Shown: one piece after another, positions 32,450 to 41,992 of the stretch
Layout: the number at the start of each line of letters is the position of its first letter
How positions within the stretch are numbered: the first letter of the stretch is position 1
Position numbers and translations under genes: made by a program
From: Hellea sp039977295
Lineage (GTDB): Bacteria > Pseudomonadota > Alphaproteobacteria > Caulobacterales > Maricaulaceae
NCBI GenBank assembly: GCA_039977295.1
Contig: JBDWDN010000012.1
Span: forward strand, 1 to 64,000
Direction of reading: 5' to 3'
DNA: 64,000 nucleotides
Notes under the pieces: generated by a model
Databases searched by the model: none
What the model saw: only the letters and a program-made list of their open reading frames with translations
Told to the model about the DNA's origin: nothing

Positions 32450-33661
32450 TTAGGCTGCGGTTATAATCGATTCAGTCGCAGCCTCTGCCCTTTTGCCTGT
32501 AAAGGTCAATGTGAAAATAGAGCCTTTGCCAAGCTCAGATGTCAACTGCACATCTCCCCCCATAAGGCGAGCCAGCTTACGGCTGATCGCGAGGCCAAGA
32601 CCTGTTCCGGTATTTGACGGAAAGCTCTCCGCTATTTGGACGTCAGATTTAAGGGTGTTCGGCTCGAGCTGTATGAATTGATCAAAAACTTGAGGCTGTT
32701 TTTCTAGGGCAATACCAATGCCCGTATCTACAACATGAAGTGTTACGCGGCTGCATTGCAGGTCAAACAAAGCGGCTATTGTGACGCTGCCACTGGGCGT
32801 AAATTTCAGCGCATTACTAACCAAATTTGTTAGACATTGCCTTACGCGAAGGTCGTCGTAAAAGAGGCGTTCTGGCAGTTTCGGGTCTAGGACAAGTTTT
32901 AACTCTAGGTCTGCTGCTTTGGCGACAGGGTCTTGCAGGCTCTTTACGCTACGGATCATATCTGCCACTGAATTTTCTGAAACGTTTATATCGACTTGGC
33001 CAGCTTCGATTTTAGATAAGTCTAGCACGTTGTTAATGATACCGCTGAGATGAGTTGTGCTCCCGACCAAAATATCGGCAATACTGCTAAGCTCGGGATG
33101 GTTCAAAGTTCTAAGCTGTTGCTGCAAAAGCTGGGCGGCCATGAACACGCCTGATAAGGGCGTTCTGATTTCATGAGACATATTTGCTAAGAATTCAGTC
33201 TTTGCTAGGTCTGCGCTCTCCGCATCCTGCTGGGCTTTGAGCAATGCCTTAGCATTTTGCACACGCTGCGTAACATCCGTGCTGACAAGGATATATTGGC
33301 CGGTTTCTAACCTTTTATAGATACTATGGATGACGCGCCCATCAGCTGCCGTCACCTCTATTGCGCTTTCAGCCCTTATCGCCGCCACAATGCTTGCGGC
33401 CCGCCTCGAGCAATCAAGACGCCCCATATCAGGGTGGAACTCTTTGATCTGCGAAGCAATGCTGTCCAGAAGCGGCAGGCCCGTATCCAAATTAGCATAG
33501 AGAATGGGAAGGTTACGCCGAACGGCCTTATTAGCGAAAATCAGATTGAGCTCTTCATCATATACCGAAAAGCCAGTCGGGAGCTGGTCCAAACCGTCAA
33601 AGAAGCTCTGGGCCGAAATTTCGCGGCCACTAAAGCTCTGGCTTTTTGTCCCCAAATCCAT
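32450..33661 (-). CDS. Soluble PAS-domain histidine kinase
   Basis: A 403-residue sensor kinase without membrane helices. A PAS domain covers about 20-130 (TGFSVYDEELNLIFANKAVR). The phosphoacceptor His163 is in FLANMSHEIRTPLSG. The ATPase domain has NLVSNALKF, DTGIGI and TGTGLGLAIS boxes. No receiver domain or adjacent response regulator is present, so the partner is elsewhere. It is convergent with the repeat protein, 37 bp apart. Confidence 0.93.
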   Translation of the reverse strand: MDLGTKSQSFSGREISAQSFFDGLDQLPTGFSVYDEELNLIFANKAVRRNLPILYANLDTGLPLLDSIASQIKEFHPDMGRLDCSRRAASIVAAIRAESAIEVTAADGRVIHSIYKRLETGQYILVSTDVTQRVQNAKALLKAQQDAESADLAKTEFLANMSHEIRTPLSGVFMAAQLLQQQLRTLNHPELSSIADILVGSTTHLSGIINNVLDLSKIEAGQVDINVSENSVADMIRSVKSLQDPVAKAADLELKLVLDPKLPERLFYDDLRVRQCLTNLVSNALKFTPSGSVTIAALFDLQCSRVTLHVVDTGIGIALEKQPQVFDQFIQLEPNTLKSDVQIAESFPSNTGTGLGLAISRKLARLMGGDVQLTSELGKGSIFTLTFTGKRAEAATESIITAA

Positions 33662-33926
33662 TGGGTTTCGATAGGTGGAAACAATAAAAAAAGAGTGATT
33701 TCATGTGGTTAAATTAGGATAAAATTGCCTGCGCGGTGATTTTAAGGCCCTCAGAGGGCTTGCCTTGGGGGCCTAGTTTTCAGCAAAGGTCAGGGCGGGG
33801 GTCGTAAATCCTTTTTCGCCGCTTATCGTTGGGTCTGACCGCATGACTATTCTGTGTGGAGTCGGCAGTTGTATATCGCTATTGTACCTGATAATGCGCG
33901 ATGGAAATCTAAATTGGGGACTTTCT

Positions 33927-36900
33927 ATGCGCCGTTTCTTTGACTATAATTTTGAGGGATTACGTAAACAAGCCTTCTCAATAACACCCGTTTTCAAGAG
34001 TTTTTGGGATTTGCCTTCCTTTGAAGAGAATTTTGGTTTTTCCGCGCTCTCAGCGCCTTCTTACGAGCCGTTAAATTTGGGCGCTGATGTGCCGGCTGAT
34101 GCCACGACCACAGCCGTTCTAGTCGTTGACGGAGCGGATTATATCGGAACGTTTGATTTCATTGGCGATACTGATTGGATCGCCATTGACATAGACGCAA
34201 ATGAAGTTGTTCAAATTCAGGCTATCTCAGATGGAGTAACCTTCACGTCTTCTTTCACATTAGTTGATTCCGCAGGGACGATCCTTAGGAGCAGTTCAAC
34301 AGTCGATTTCGTAAATTCCTTTTTATATTTCGAAGCGGAGGTTATGGGCACTTATTACGTAACTATCACGGACGATCCTAATGATGGCGGGGAAATAGGC
34401 GATTATACGCTTAGTGCCGATTTAACATCGGATGATCATCGCGGCACGGCTAATACACTCAGCACTATCGATGACGGAATTACAGAAACCGGAGACATTG
34501 ATTATATCACAGATGATGACTGGTTCTCATATACGGCCCAAGCGGCTGGCGACTTAAATGTAAACGTAACATTTGCCGGCGCAGGTGCAGGCGGAGAGAT
34601 TAGTTTGCGTGTCATTGATGATATGGGCGCTGTCATTGGGAGCTTTTCCGGCTCCACCATTACCACGGGCGGAACCGTCAGCTTACCTTCTTCTGGGACG
34701 TTTTATATTTCGGTAAGTCTGCTCGATGATGAGCAAGGCATTGGCGGGAGCTATACGCTGGACGCCACAGGACCTATCTCTCTCTTCACTGAGGGGGATG
34801 ATGTTGTCGATGGAACGGCGGGCAGTGATAATTTCGAAGCACTTGGCGGTAACGATATTGTCAACGGATTAGGCGGCAATGACATCATTGATGGCGGGGA
34901 CGGGAACGACACGCTTAATGGCGGAACGGGTAATGATACGCTGATAGGCGGCGCGGGCGATGATATATTAAATGGAGAGAGCGGTAGCGATATCATACTG
35001 GGAAGCCTTGGGGCGGATAGTATTAATGGCGGCATTGGCGGTATTGATACTGTGGATTATCGCGGAGCGTCATCTGCTATTGTATTAGATGTTGTAAATG
35101 GCGGGTCCGTAGGACTTGCGGCGGGCGATAGTTACACTGAAATCGAGTATATTTATCTTACTGATTTTGATGATGAAATTACCAGTGTAGGGGCCCTTAG
35201 CCGTGTCTTTGGCGAAGACGGCAATGATATTATTGACGGCAGATTAGGCGGCGGCGGTGATACCACTTTATTTGGCGGGAATGGCGATGATGCCCTTTAC
35301 ATCGGCAGCGGCGTTGCTGGCGCACGCGGTGATGCAGGCGACGATATTATATATGGATCTTACGGAGAAAACCTCCTCAATGGTGGTTCTGGAGTAGATA
35401 CTATTGATTATTCTGTGTCTGAAATAGATGAGGGCGCTGGCTTTAATTTGGTGACGGGCGGATTTTCGGGTATCGCCGATTTGGATAGCTATGTTGGTAT
35501 TGAAAATGCTACCGGAACCAATTTTGATGATACGATAACGGGCTCCTCGCTCGTAAATACGCTGTCCGGTCTTGACGGGGCAGATGTCCTTGAAGGGGCT
35601 GCGGGGAATGACACAATTGATGGCGGCGACGGTATTGATATTGCCGTATTCTCTAACAATGAAGCTGACTACACGGTCGTCAATAATGGCGGGGGGATGT
35701 TTACCGTTACGGATAATGCCGGAACAGACGGCACAGATAACTTGTCCAACATAGAGTTTTTGCGTTTTGCAGATGGTGATGTTGAGCTTCCCGCGAGCCC
35801 TTTATTCACTGAAGGCGATGATGTTTTTGATGGCTCCCAAGGAAATGATGTTCTGGACGCCCTTGGCGGTAATGACACCGTTAATGGCCTTGCGGGCAAT
35901 GATATAATTTTTGGCCGCGCAGGAATTGATACATTAAATGGCGGCGACGGAGACGACACATTAGAGGGCGGCGAAGATGACGACGCTCTTGATGGCGGTG
36001 CGGGCATCGATACAGCTATCTTTGCGAATGCTTTTGCGGATTACCTGATTACTGAGAATGCCAACGGCACGATTACGATTACGGATAACGCTGGAACTGA
36101 CGGCACCGATAATTTATTCAATGTTGAATTCGCTCAATTCAGCGACCTTATCCAAGATTTGTCTCAACTACTCCCAGTCTTTACCGAAGGTAATGATTTG
36201 GCTGACGGCACGGATGGCGATGATGTTCTTGACGCGCTGGGCGGTAATGACCGCGTTGACGGTTTGGGCGGTAATGATACGATTTTTGGTCGCGCGGGTA
36301 ATGATAACCTTACAGGAGGTGCTGGCGATGATATACTCGATGGCGGCGACGGCGCGGATACACTTATTGGCGGGGCGGGCGCAGATACCTTAATTGGCGG
36401 CGCTGGCTTTGATACGGCTGATTATCGCGGCAGCGTGGCCGCCTCTGTGCGCTTTAATGTTGATACGGGCGGCACATTAGGCGATGCCCTTGGCGATACA
36501 TTCTCTGGTATCGAGCGTTATTACCTCTCAAATTTTGGGGATGTTGTGACAGGGTCAGACGCCAATGAGTTCTTTTTTGGCGAAGATGGAAATGACCAGA
36601 TTAATGGCGGAGGCGGGATTGACCGTATATATGGCGGTGACGGCGATGATATTCAGCGCGGTCAGGATGGTAATGACACGCTGTTTGGATCAGACGGCGC
36701 AGATCAATTAAATGGTGGCGCGGGGTTTGATATCGCCAATTACTCCAACTCCGATGACTTCGTCTGGGTAGACCTAGCCGATGATGGATCATTTAATGAT
36801 GCCCAAGGTGATACTTATTTCGGTATTGAAGCCGTATATGGATCTAATTTCCGAGACCGTCTTTCAGGGAATGATAGTAGTAATGAATTACGAGGCGGCG

Positions 36901-37904
36901 CTGGGGATGACAGTATTAATGGCCGAGGCGGTAATGACAGACTCTATGGCGGAGAAGGGGGTGACATCCTAGATGGAGGTGCCGGAATTGATATTGCCTT
37001 CTATACAACTGCGAATGCTGCGGTGTCATTATCGCTAGCCGCACGGCGCGGGACGGGCGGGGAAGCCGATGGCGATTTTCTTTTTGATATTGAATGGGTT
37101 TATGGTTCGAACTTTGATGACGACATCACAGGCGATCGCGATGATAACCGTCTTGAGGGACGAAACGGCGACGACATATTAAACGGCGATGATGGTAATG
37201 ACCGTCTGCTTGGCGGCGAGGGCAACGATACCATCAATGGCGGTGACGGTGTTGATACAATCTTTGGCCAAAACGGCGATGATATCTTATCGGGCGGAAA
37301 TGATAATGATTTCTTCTTTGGCGGTGCGGGCGCGGATAGCCATGATGGCGGCGCGGATCTCGATACTGTGTCATATCTCGCTTCAGGTCCCATCGCTATT
37401 CAGAATGGCGTCGGCGTAAGTGGTGACGCGGCGGGTGATACCTTTGTGAGTATTGAGCGGTATTTTGGCTCAACAGGTGACGATATTATCAACGCTTCAG
37501 GCATTCTGATCGGCAATGGCGGTAATGATTATCTTCAAGGCATGAACGGCTCGAATGATAGTCTGAACGGCGGCGCTGGAACCGACATATTTGCCTATGA
37601 CGCCACGGGCGGCGCGGCGGATGTTATTCAAGGTTTCTTCCTAGGTGAGCAAATTTCTATATTAGGTGGCGATGCCAATTTTGATACCGAAGCCGAAATA
37701 TTGGCGGTTGGTACAAATGCTGGCGCGAATGTCATCTTTGACTTTGGCGGCGGAAACACGCTCACCCTCGTGGGTGTCAGCCTCGAGGATTTGCCATCCA
37801 ACACATTCACATTTGACGGCCCATTGTTTGGAGAGCCGTTAGACAACCCCGATGCTTTTGCTGGAAATGTTGAAGATGTTTTCGATATGGACGCACTGAT
37901 CTAG
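33927..37904 (+). CDS. Large RTX calcium-binding protein with N-terminal PPC domains
   Basis: A 1325-residue acidic secreted protein. I start at ATG 33927 with GGGGA upstream; the frame is open to 33843. There is no signal peptide. Two PPC-like domains lie at about 60-175 (DTDWIAIDIDANEVVQIQAI) and 180-280. From residue 285 to 1230 are many GGxGxDxL/I nonapeptide blocks that bind calcium and fold as beta-rolls, with non-repeat modules between. The C-terminus (about 1230-1325) has the VIQGFFLGEQISILGG layout typical of type I secreted RTX proteins. No type I exporter is adjacent. A module of about 125 residues occurs three times (see findings). Confidence 0.9.
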   Translation: MRRFFDYNFEGLRKQAFSITPVFKSFWDLPSFEENFGFSALSAPSYEPLNLGADVPADATTTAVLVVDGADYIGTFDFIGDTDWIAIDIDANEVVQIQAISDGVTFTSSFTLVDSAGTILRSSSTVDFVNSFLYFEAEVMGTYYVTITDDPNDGGEIGDYTLSADLTSDDHRGTANTLSTIDDGITETGDIDYITDDDWFSYTAQAAGDLNVNVTFAGAGAGGEISLRVIDDMGAVIGSFSGSTITTGGTVSLPSSGTFYISVSLLDDEQGIGGSYTLDATGPISLFTEGDDVVDGTAGSDNFEALGGNDIVNGLGGNDIIDGGDGNDTLNGGTGNDTLIGGAGDDILNGESGSDIILGSLGADSINGGIGGIDTVDYRGASSAIVLDVVNGGSVGLAAGDSYTEIEYIYLTDFDDEITSVGALSRVFGEDGNDIIDGRLGGGGDTTLFGGNGDDALYIGSGVAGARGDAGDDIIYGSYGENLLNGGSGVDTIDYSVSEIDEGAGFNLVTGGFSGIADLDSYVGIENATGTNFDDTITGSSLVNTLSGLDGADVLEGAAGNDTIDGGDGIDIAVFSNNEADYTVVNNGGGMFTVTDNAGTDGTDNLSNIEFLRFADGDVELPASPLFTEGDDVFDGSQGNDVLDALGGNDTVNGLAGNDIIFGRAGIDTLNGGDGDDTLEGGEDDDALDGGAGIDTAIFANAFADYLITENANGTITITDNAGTDGTDNLFNVEFAQFSDLIQDLSQLLPVFTEGNDLADGTDGDDVLDALGGNDRVDGLGGNDTIFGRAGNDNLTGGAGDDILDGGDGADTLIGGAGADTLIGGAGFDTADYRGSVAASVRFNVDTGGTLGDALGDTFSGIERYYLSNFGDVVTGSDANEFFFGEDGNDQINGGGGIDRIYGGDGDDIQRGQDGNDTLFGSDGADQLNGGAGFDIANYSNSDDFVWVDLADDGSFNDAQGDTYFGIEAVYGSNFRDRLSGNDSSNELRGGAGDDSINGRGGNDRLYGGEGGDILDGGAGIDIAFYTTANAAVSLSLAARRGTGGEADGDFLFDIEWVYGSNFDDDITGDRDDNRLEGRNGDDILNGDDGNDRLLGGEGNDTINGGDGVDTIFGQNGDDILSGGNDNDFFFGGAGADSHDGGADLDTVSYLASGPIAIQNGVGVSGDAAGDTFVSIERYFGSTGDDIINASGILIGNGGNDYLQGMNGSNDSLNGGAGTDIFAYDATGGAADVIQGFFLGEQISILGGDANFDTEAEILAVGTNAGANVIFDFGGGNTLTLVGVSLEDLPSNTFTFDGPLFGEPLDNPDAFAGNVEDVFDMDALI

Positions 37905-37948
37905 GGGCATTCCTAACACGTATTTTTGTTGGATATACGGCCTTGGGG

Positions 37949-38995
37949 TCAGGTGCTTTTTTGAAGGCTTTGTCTATAAGCGCTTGGCGTCATATTTTCG
38001 GCTTCGCGAAAAGCGCGATTGAACGGCGCGAGTGAATTATATCCGTGGTCCAGCGCAATTGTAAGAACGGGAATGCGGCTATTTTTTGGATCTGTAAAAG
38101 CTGATTTAATCGCTTCAATTCTATAGCTGTTCAAGAAGGCTGAAAAGTTGCGATAACCTAAACCGCTATTGATTAAGCTGCGCAGACGATGTTCGGGAGC
38201 GTTAAGTTTTTCCGCTAAAATTCGGATCGTCAAGCCAGCTTCTTTATAGATTTTATCATCCTCCATGACCGCTTTTAATTGGGTCAATAAGAGCTGATCG
38301 CGGGGGTCTATATTCGGTTTTTCATTGACTGGGTTTACCAGTTCTTTGAAGGTCACTTTTTCAGGGTGCATTTCTGTGAGCCATAAAACCGCCCATAGTG
38401 CGAGCGGGAAAATAATAATACACCGCAAAGTTTGTAAAAATTCGGGGTGCGTAGCCGCTAGCATATTTTCAGCCAGAATCGCCGCGAGCGTTGCTGTCAC
38501 CATTGCCAAAATAAAGTAAAGGCGAAAGCGTCTCCGGCGTTCTATCAAGTCATCTGCACGCCCCTTTAAGGCGACAAAAACAAGATGACCCATTATTCCA
38601 AGGGTGACTAAATCGAGTCCGTAATTGGCCATGGGGTGAAAATAAGTATTGCCCTGAAGCTCCATAATCCGGCCTGGCAATAAGGCGAAACAATTCAAGG
38701 CGAAGACCGACCAATGCGGCCAGCGCAAGCGGAAATTATCTTGAAAAATAGCGAGGCCTAACCACCAAATAAAAACAATATTGCCGAAGTCTAAGATACG
38801 GACGGCTGCAAAAAAGGGTTGTGGAAGCTGTAATTCTGGCGGCGATGTCCCGAGTAACATGAAAGCGATGGTGAGGGTCGCGAGCACAATATAGATTGTC
38901 GGAGCAAATTTTCGGCCATCTCTAATGGCTAACACTGCAATAAGAAACAGCATCGTCACTGCAGAATAGCGTAAAAGAACATCTAGAATAAGCAT
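37949..38995 (-). CDS. AraC-family regulator with N-terminal membrane domain
   Basis: A 348-residue protein with about six or seven hydrophobic helices (residues 1-205) and a C-terminal AraC domain (LTIRILAEKLNAPEHRLRSL; VLTIALDHGYNSLAPFNRAF; NMTPSAYRQSL). I start at ATG 38995 because GGGAG precedes it; TTG 39007 is also in frame. It is divergent from the hydroxylase at 39227, and a 20-bp-period direct repeat sits between them. Closest relative in the window is the shorter protein at 51.4 kb. Confidence 0.88.
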   Translation of the reverse strand: MLILDVLLRYSAVTMLFLIAVLAIRDGRKFAPTIYIVLATLTIAFMLLGTSPPELQLPQPFFAAVRILDFGNIVFIWWLGLAIFQDNFRLRWPHWSVFALNCFALLPGRIMELQGNTYFHPMANYGLDLVTLGIMGHLVFVALKGRADDLIERRRRFRLYFILAMVTATLAAILAENMLAATHPEFLQTLRCIIIFPLALWAVLWLTEMHPEKVTFKELVNPVNEKPNIDPRDQLLLTQLKAVMEDDKIYKEAGLTIRILAEKLNAPEHRLRSLINSGLGYRNFSAFLNSYRIEAIKSAFTDPKNSRIPVLTIALDHGYNSLAPFNRAFREAENMTPSAYRQSLQKST

Positions 38996-39045
38996 ACCCG
39001 CTCCCAATTAACTCACCCTGTCATAATTCCCGCGCAGTTTCACGG

Positions 39046-39082
39046 AAAACTCTGATTGATTTTAAAAAACTCTGATTGATTT
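39046..39082 (+). promoter_or_regulatory. Tandem 17-bp direct repeat, period 20, candidate AraC site
   Basis: AAAACTCTGATTGATTT occurs at 39046-39062 and again at 39066-39082, identical, 20 bp apart. It lies 50 bp upstream of the AraC start and about 145 bp before the hydroxylase start. AraC-family proteins commonly bind two direct half-sites about two helical turns apart. Confidence 0.65.
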
Positions 39083-39226
39083 CGAAATTGAACAGTTTTT
39101 TTCAGCATCAAGAAGATTATCCTCCCATTTTTGCGCAGAGTTCACTCGTCAGCACGGCGGCTAATAAGCGATTTGAGCCGCTTTCCCGAGCCGCTGTGCA
39201 GACACAGGTTTAACTGGAGTGAAATT

Positions 39227-40039
39227 ATGGAAACCGTTTTATTAGACTTTATTGCCGCCTTGCCGGAACGCATTATTATGGGCATTCGATTTGAAGGCAC
39301 ACGCTACGTAATTGGAACGATTGGTGTCTTTGTCGGGATGTGGCTTATCATTGGGCCTTTCATTCGTTCCCGCCGTATTCGCGCCCGGCTTCCTTCAACA
39401 CTTCTCAACAAACAAGTGCGGATGGAGCTTCTCAATTCCTTTCGGACAATCTTAGTTTTCGTTGCTATGGATATTGTGATTTTTGATATGGCCGATAATG
39501 GTATCTTTCGTTTTTATAATGACCCTTCTGAATTTGGAGCGGTTTATTATTGGGTCTCTATCGCCCTCGCTATTGTCTTTCATGACACTTATTTTTATTG
39601 GACGCACCGCGCCATGCATCATGCCAAACTTTATAAACGCTTTCATTTGACCCATCACCGTTCGCATAACCCAACACCTTTCACAGCCTATTCTTTTGCG
39701 GTAGGCGAGGCGGTTGTTGAATATGGCTATGTTCCAATTATGCTTTTGGTGTTGCCGCTTCACCAAAGCGCGCTCGCGATTATACTTCTGATTATGATAT
39801 TTAAAAATGCCCTGGCCCATTGCGGATATGAAATCTTCCCAAGGGGCGCGACGCGTCATTGGTTTTGGAAGCACATGACGACGATTACCCATCATGACAT
39901 GCACCATGAAAAAGCAGGCGGTAATTACGGCTTCTACTTCACATGGTGGGATAAAATGATGGGCACAGAGCATGCCAATTATCATGAACGTTTTGACGCT
40001 GTTACTGCTAAGCGAAATAAAATAGTAATCGCTGCGTAG
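39227..40039 (+). CDS. Fatty acid hydroxylase / sterol desaturase family membrane protein
   Basis: A 270-residue di-iron membrane oxygenase. Histidine motifs: HDTYFYWTHRAMHH, HLTHHRSH and HHDMHHEK. I start at ATG 39227, with GGAG upstream; the frame is open further up but unsupported. It is divergent from a membrane AraC regulator, its probable activator. It is not closely similar to the hydroxylase at 2.0 kb outside the His boxes. Substrate unknown. Confidence 0.9.
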   Translation: METVLLDFIAALPERIIMGIRFEGTRYVIGTIGVFVGMWLIIGPFIRSRRIRARLPSTLLNKQVRMELLNSFRTILVFVAMDIVIFDMADNGIFRFYNDPSEFGAVYYWVSIALAIVFHDTYFYWTHRAMHHAKLYKRFHLTHHRSHNPTPFTAYSFAVGEAVVEYGYVPIMLLVLPLHQSALAIILLIMIFKNALAHCGYEIFPRGATRHWFWKHMTTITHHDMHHEKAGGNYGFYFTWWDKMMGTEHANYHERFDAVTAKRNKIVIAA

Positions 40040-40051
40040 GGTAGGATAATA

Positions 40052-40066
40052 CCCTCTTCTTGAGGG
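40052..40066. terminator. Weak hairpin after the hydroxylase gene
   Basis: CCCTC, loop TTCTT, GAGGG, 13 bp past the stop codon. The stem is short and there is no long T-run, so termination is only a possibility. Confidence 0.35.
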
Positions 40067-40180
40067 GCTTATTAAACTGAAATCTTATGCCAGCTAGAAA
40101 ATGCGCGCCGCAAATATAAATTGATCCGCTTCCTTCGATACCTGTCTCTGACCTTTAAAGGGGGCACTGCGGAAGGCGGC

Positions 40181-41050
40181 TTAAATCACGCCTTGAATAA
40201 GCGCGCGTTTATCTTCTAGCGCAGTTGCGAGATAGCTCATTAAGTGCTGAATACGTTTTGTTCGTCTTAGGTCAGGATGAGTGAGGATCCACAGGTCTTG
40301 CGCTTCATGCGTTTCGGCCAATGGTAATCTAACCAAGTCAGAAACGGGGTCAGCCATATAACAGGCCGTCCTGATCATGCCTTGTCCCGCCTTTGCGGCC
40401 TTAAGTAAAAAGATTAAATCATCCGAATGTAACGCGATTGGCGCGTCAGGATGCGAGGAGTGCTTAATCCAATCCTTTGCCGTGGATGATTTGGAGTATT
40501 TCAGCCATTGACGCTCTTCATAAGGCGTGTTTGCCAGATATTCTCTGGAGCAATAATTACACAGGTAAAATGGGAATAGACGCCGACCCACGAGGTGATC
40601 TGGCGGCGATGCTGTTGCTCTGATCACGATATCCGCCTCGGAGCGATCTAAATCAACGAGGCCAATGGAAGTCTCTATTGAGAGCTCAATTTTGGGGTGG
40701 TTTTTGGCAAAGCTCATAAGCTCGTCTTGGAGTAAATATTGAGCAATGGGTTCGCCCATCGAAACCCTTATTGTGCCAGAGAGATTTGCACTTATCGCGC
40801 GGCTTCGGCGATCAGAAATCACCGTGATCATTTCAATTTTTTCGCCAGCAGCGACCAAAGTTAAGCCTAATTCTGTGGCTTGATATCCGCCAGTTACTTT
40901 TTCAAATAAAGGGAGGTGCGACTGGCTATTCATCTGCGCAAGGCGCCGCGAGACGGTCGCATGATTGATATTTAGAGCATTTGCTGCGCCCCGAATTGTG
41001 CCTGCGCGGTGTAATGCCAGAACAAGTCTATAATTTTCCCAATTCTCCAT
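40181..41050 (-). CDS. LysR-family transcriptional regulator
   Basis: A 289-residue LysR protein with the winged helix at residues 1-62 (IRGAANALNINHATVSRRLA) and a two-lobed ligand domain (SGTIRVSMGEPIAQYLL). It is divergent from the lipoprotein at 41147; a perfect inverted repeat overlaps the start codon region, consistent with autoregulation. Confidence 0.9.
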   Translation of the reverse strand: MENWENYRLVLALHRAGTIRGAANALNINHATVSRRLAQMNSQSHLPLFEKVTGGYQATELGLTLVAAGEKIEMITVISDRRSRAISANLSGTIRVSMGEPIAQYLLQDELMSFAKNHPKIELSIETSIGLVDLDRSEADIVIRATASPPDHLVGRRLFPFYLCNYCSREYLANTPYEERQWLKYSKSSTAKDWIKHSSHPDAPIALHSDDLIFLLKAAKAGQGMIRTACYMADPVSDLVRLPLAETHEAQDLWILTHPDLRRTKRIQHLMSYLATALEDKRALIQGVI

Positions 41051-41068
41051 TGGTGCATTTTTGCACCA
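41051..41068. promoter_or_regulatory. Inverted repeat at the lysR start, candidate LysR box
   Basis: TGGTGCA (41051-41057), spacer TTTT, TGCACCA (41062-41068). It abuts the lysR start codon and lies 79 bp before the divergent lipoprotein gene, as expected for a T-N11-A LysR recognition site. Confidence 0.6.
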
Positions 41069-41146
41069 TTGTGAATGACAATCAATCCGCGACGGGGCTC
41101 ATTTTCAGACATATGAACGAGAAAATTCAAATCGTTTGGAGACGTC

Positions 41147-41950
41147 ATGACATTTAAAAGAAAAATTCTACACCCCGTAAAAACGGCCCTCATCTATGGC
41201 GCGGTATCAGCAGTCTTAGTCGGTTGTGCTACGGTAGCTCCCAATTCTGCAGCCAAGGCTGAAAAAGCCGAAGTTACGAAAAAGACAAAAGCTCCAACTG
41301 TTTTGGAATTTAAGAAAGGGCAGTTATTCTCAATCGTCTCTGTTGTTGCAGACTCAGACGCAGAGGCGAAGAAAAATGTCGCTAAATATTATAAAAGCGC
41401 CTTTCCATTGGGGGCGAAACATGGGCTGAAACGGGAAGGGCAGTTGAAAGTTGTCGCCAGTCCTGTTGGCGATCACAAATCTGACGGAATTGTTTTTTAC
41501 TCGTGGCCGAGCGCCGAGAATGAGCAAAGTTTTGAAGCTGAACCCGCTTGGCCGTCCATAAAATCTCTGCGGCCTAAAGCATGGGAAGAGTTGAGGATCT
41601 ATACACAAGAAGTGGAAGCCGACATGTCTTTGGTCTTTGATCCTGAGAAAACATATACGCTGGCCATGGCATGGCATAATCCAGAAAACCCTGATCATTA
41701 TGATAAATATATGGCGGGAATTAAGGACGCTGCGGAAAGTGTTGGCGGACGTTTTCTTTATAAAATGTTCGATCCGAAGTTTGAATCTAATATCATTAAG
41801 ACGGGAGGGCCAGGACAAGTGACGCTTGTGGAATGGGACACACCGCAAGGTCTGCAAGCTTTCGGTAAGACGTCAGGGTTTAAAGAAAATGCCCATTATT
41901 TAAAAACAGGGGTGACGCGATTTGAAATTCTAGCCTTGAGCGCGAAATGA
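41147..41950 (+). CDS. Lipoprotein with two ferredoxin-like (DUF1330-like) halves
   Basis: A 267-residue exported protein with lipobox VLVGC at residues 23-27 and GGAGACGTC before the ATG. The mature part shows two similar alpha/beta halves at about 55-155 (LFSIVSVVADSDAEAKKNVA) and 162-262 (YTLAMAWHNPENPDHYDKYM), a dimeric alpha-beta-barrel pattern like DUF1330/EthD proteins. Divergent from LysR. Its substrate is unknown; the domain assignment is by pattern only. Confidence 0.7.
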   Translation: MTFKRKILHPVKTALIYGAVSAVLVGCATVAPNSAAKAEKAEVTKKTKAPTVLEFKKGQLFSIVSVVADSDAEAKKNVAKYYKSAFPLGAKHGLKREGQLKVVASPVGDHKSDGIVFYSWPSAENEQSFEAEPAWPSIKSLRPKAWEELRIYTQEVEADMSLVFDPEKTYTLAMAWHNPENPDHYDKYMAGIKDAAESVGGRFLYKMFDPKFESNIIKTGGPGQVTLVEWDTPQGLQAFGKTSGFKENAHYLKTGVTRFEILALSAK

Positions 41951-41992
41951 GCGGGTTAAAATAATTGCCCCCCATCGCTACCCATAAAACTC

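Noticed and set aside
34800..37600. Regular short DNA repeats that look CRISPR-like
   Set aside because: They encode GGxGxDx nonapeptides in frame, with varying spacing; no conserved repeat with unique spacers or cas genes.
34751..37846. Long open frames on the minus strand and alternate plus frames opposite the RTX gene
   Set aside because: They are shadows of the repetitive Gly/Asp codons; no ribosome sites and their products are low-complexity Pro/Ser strings.
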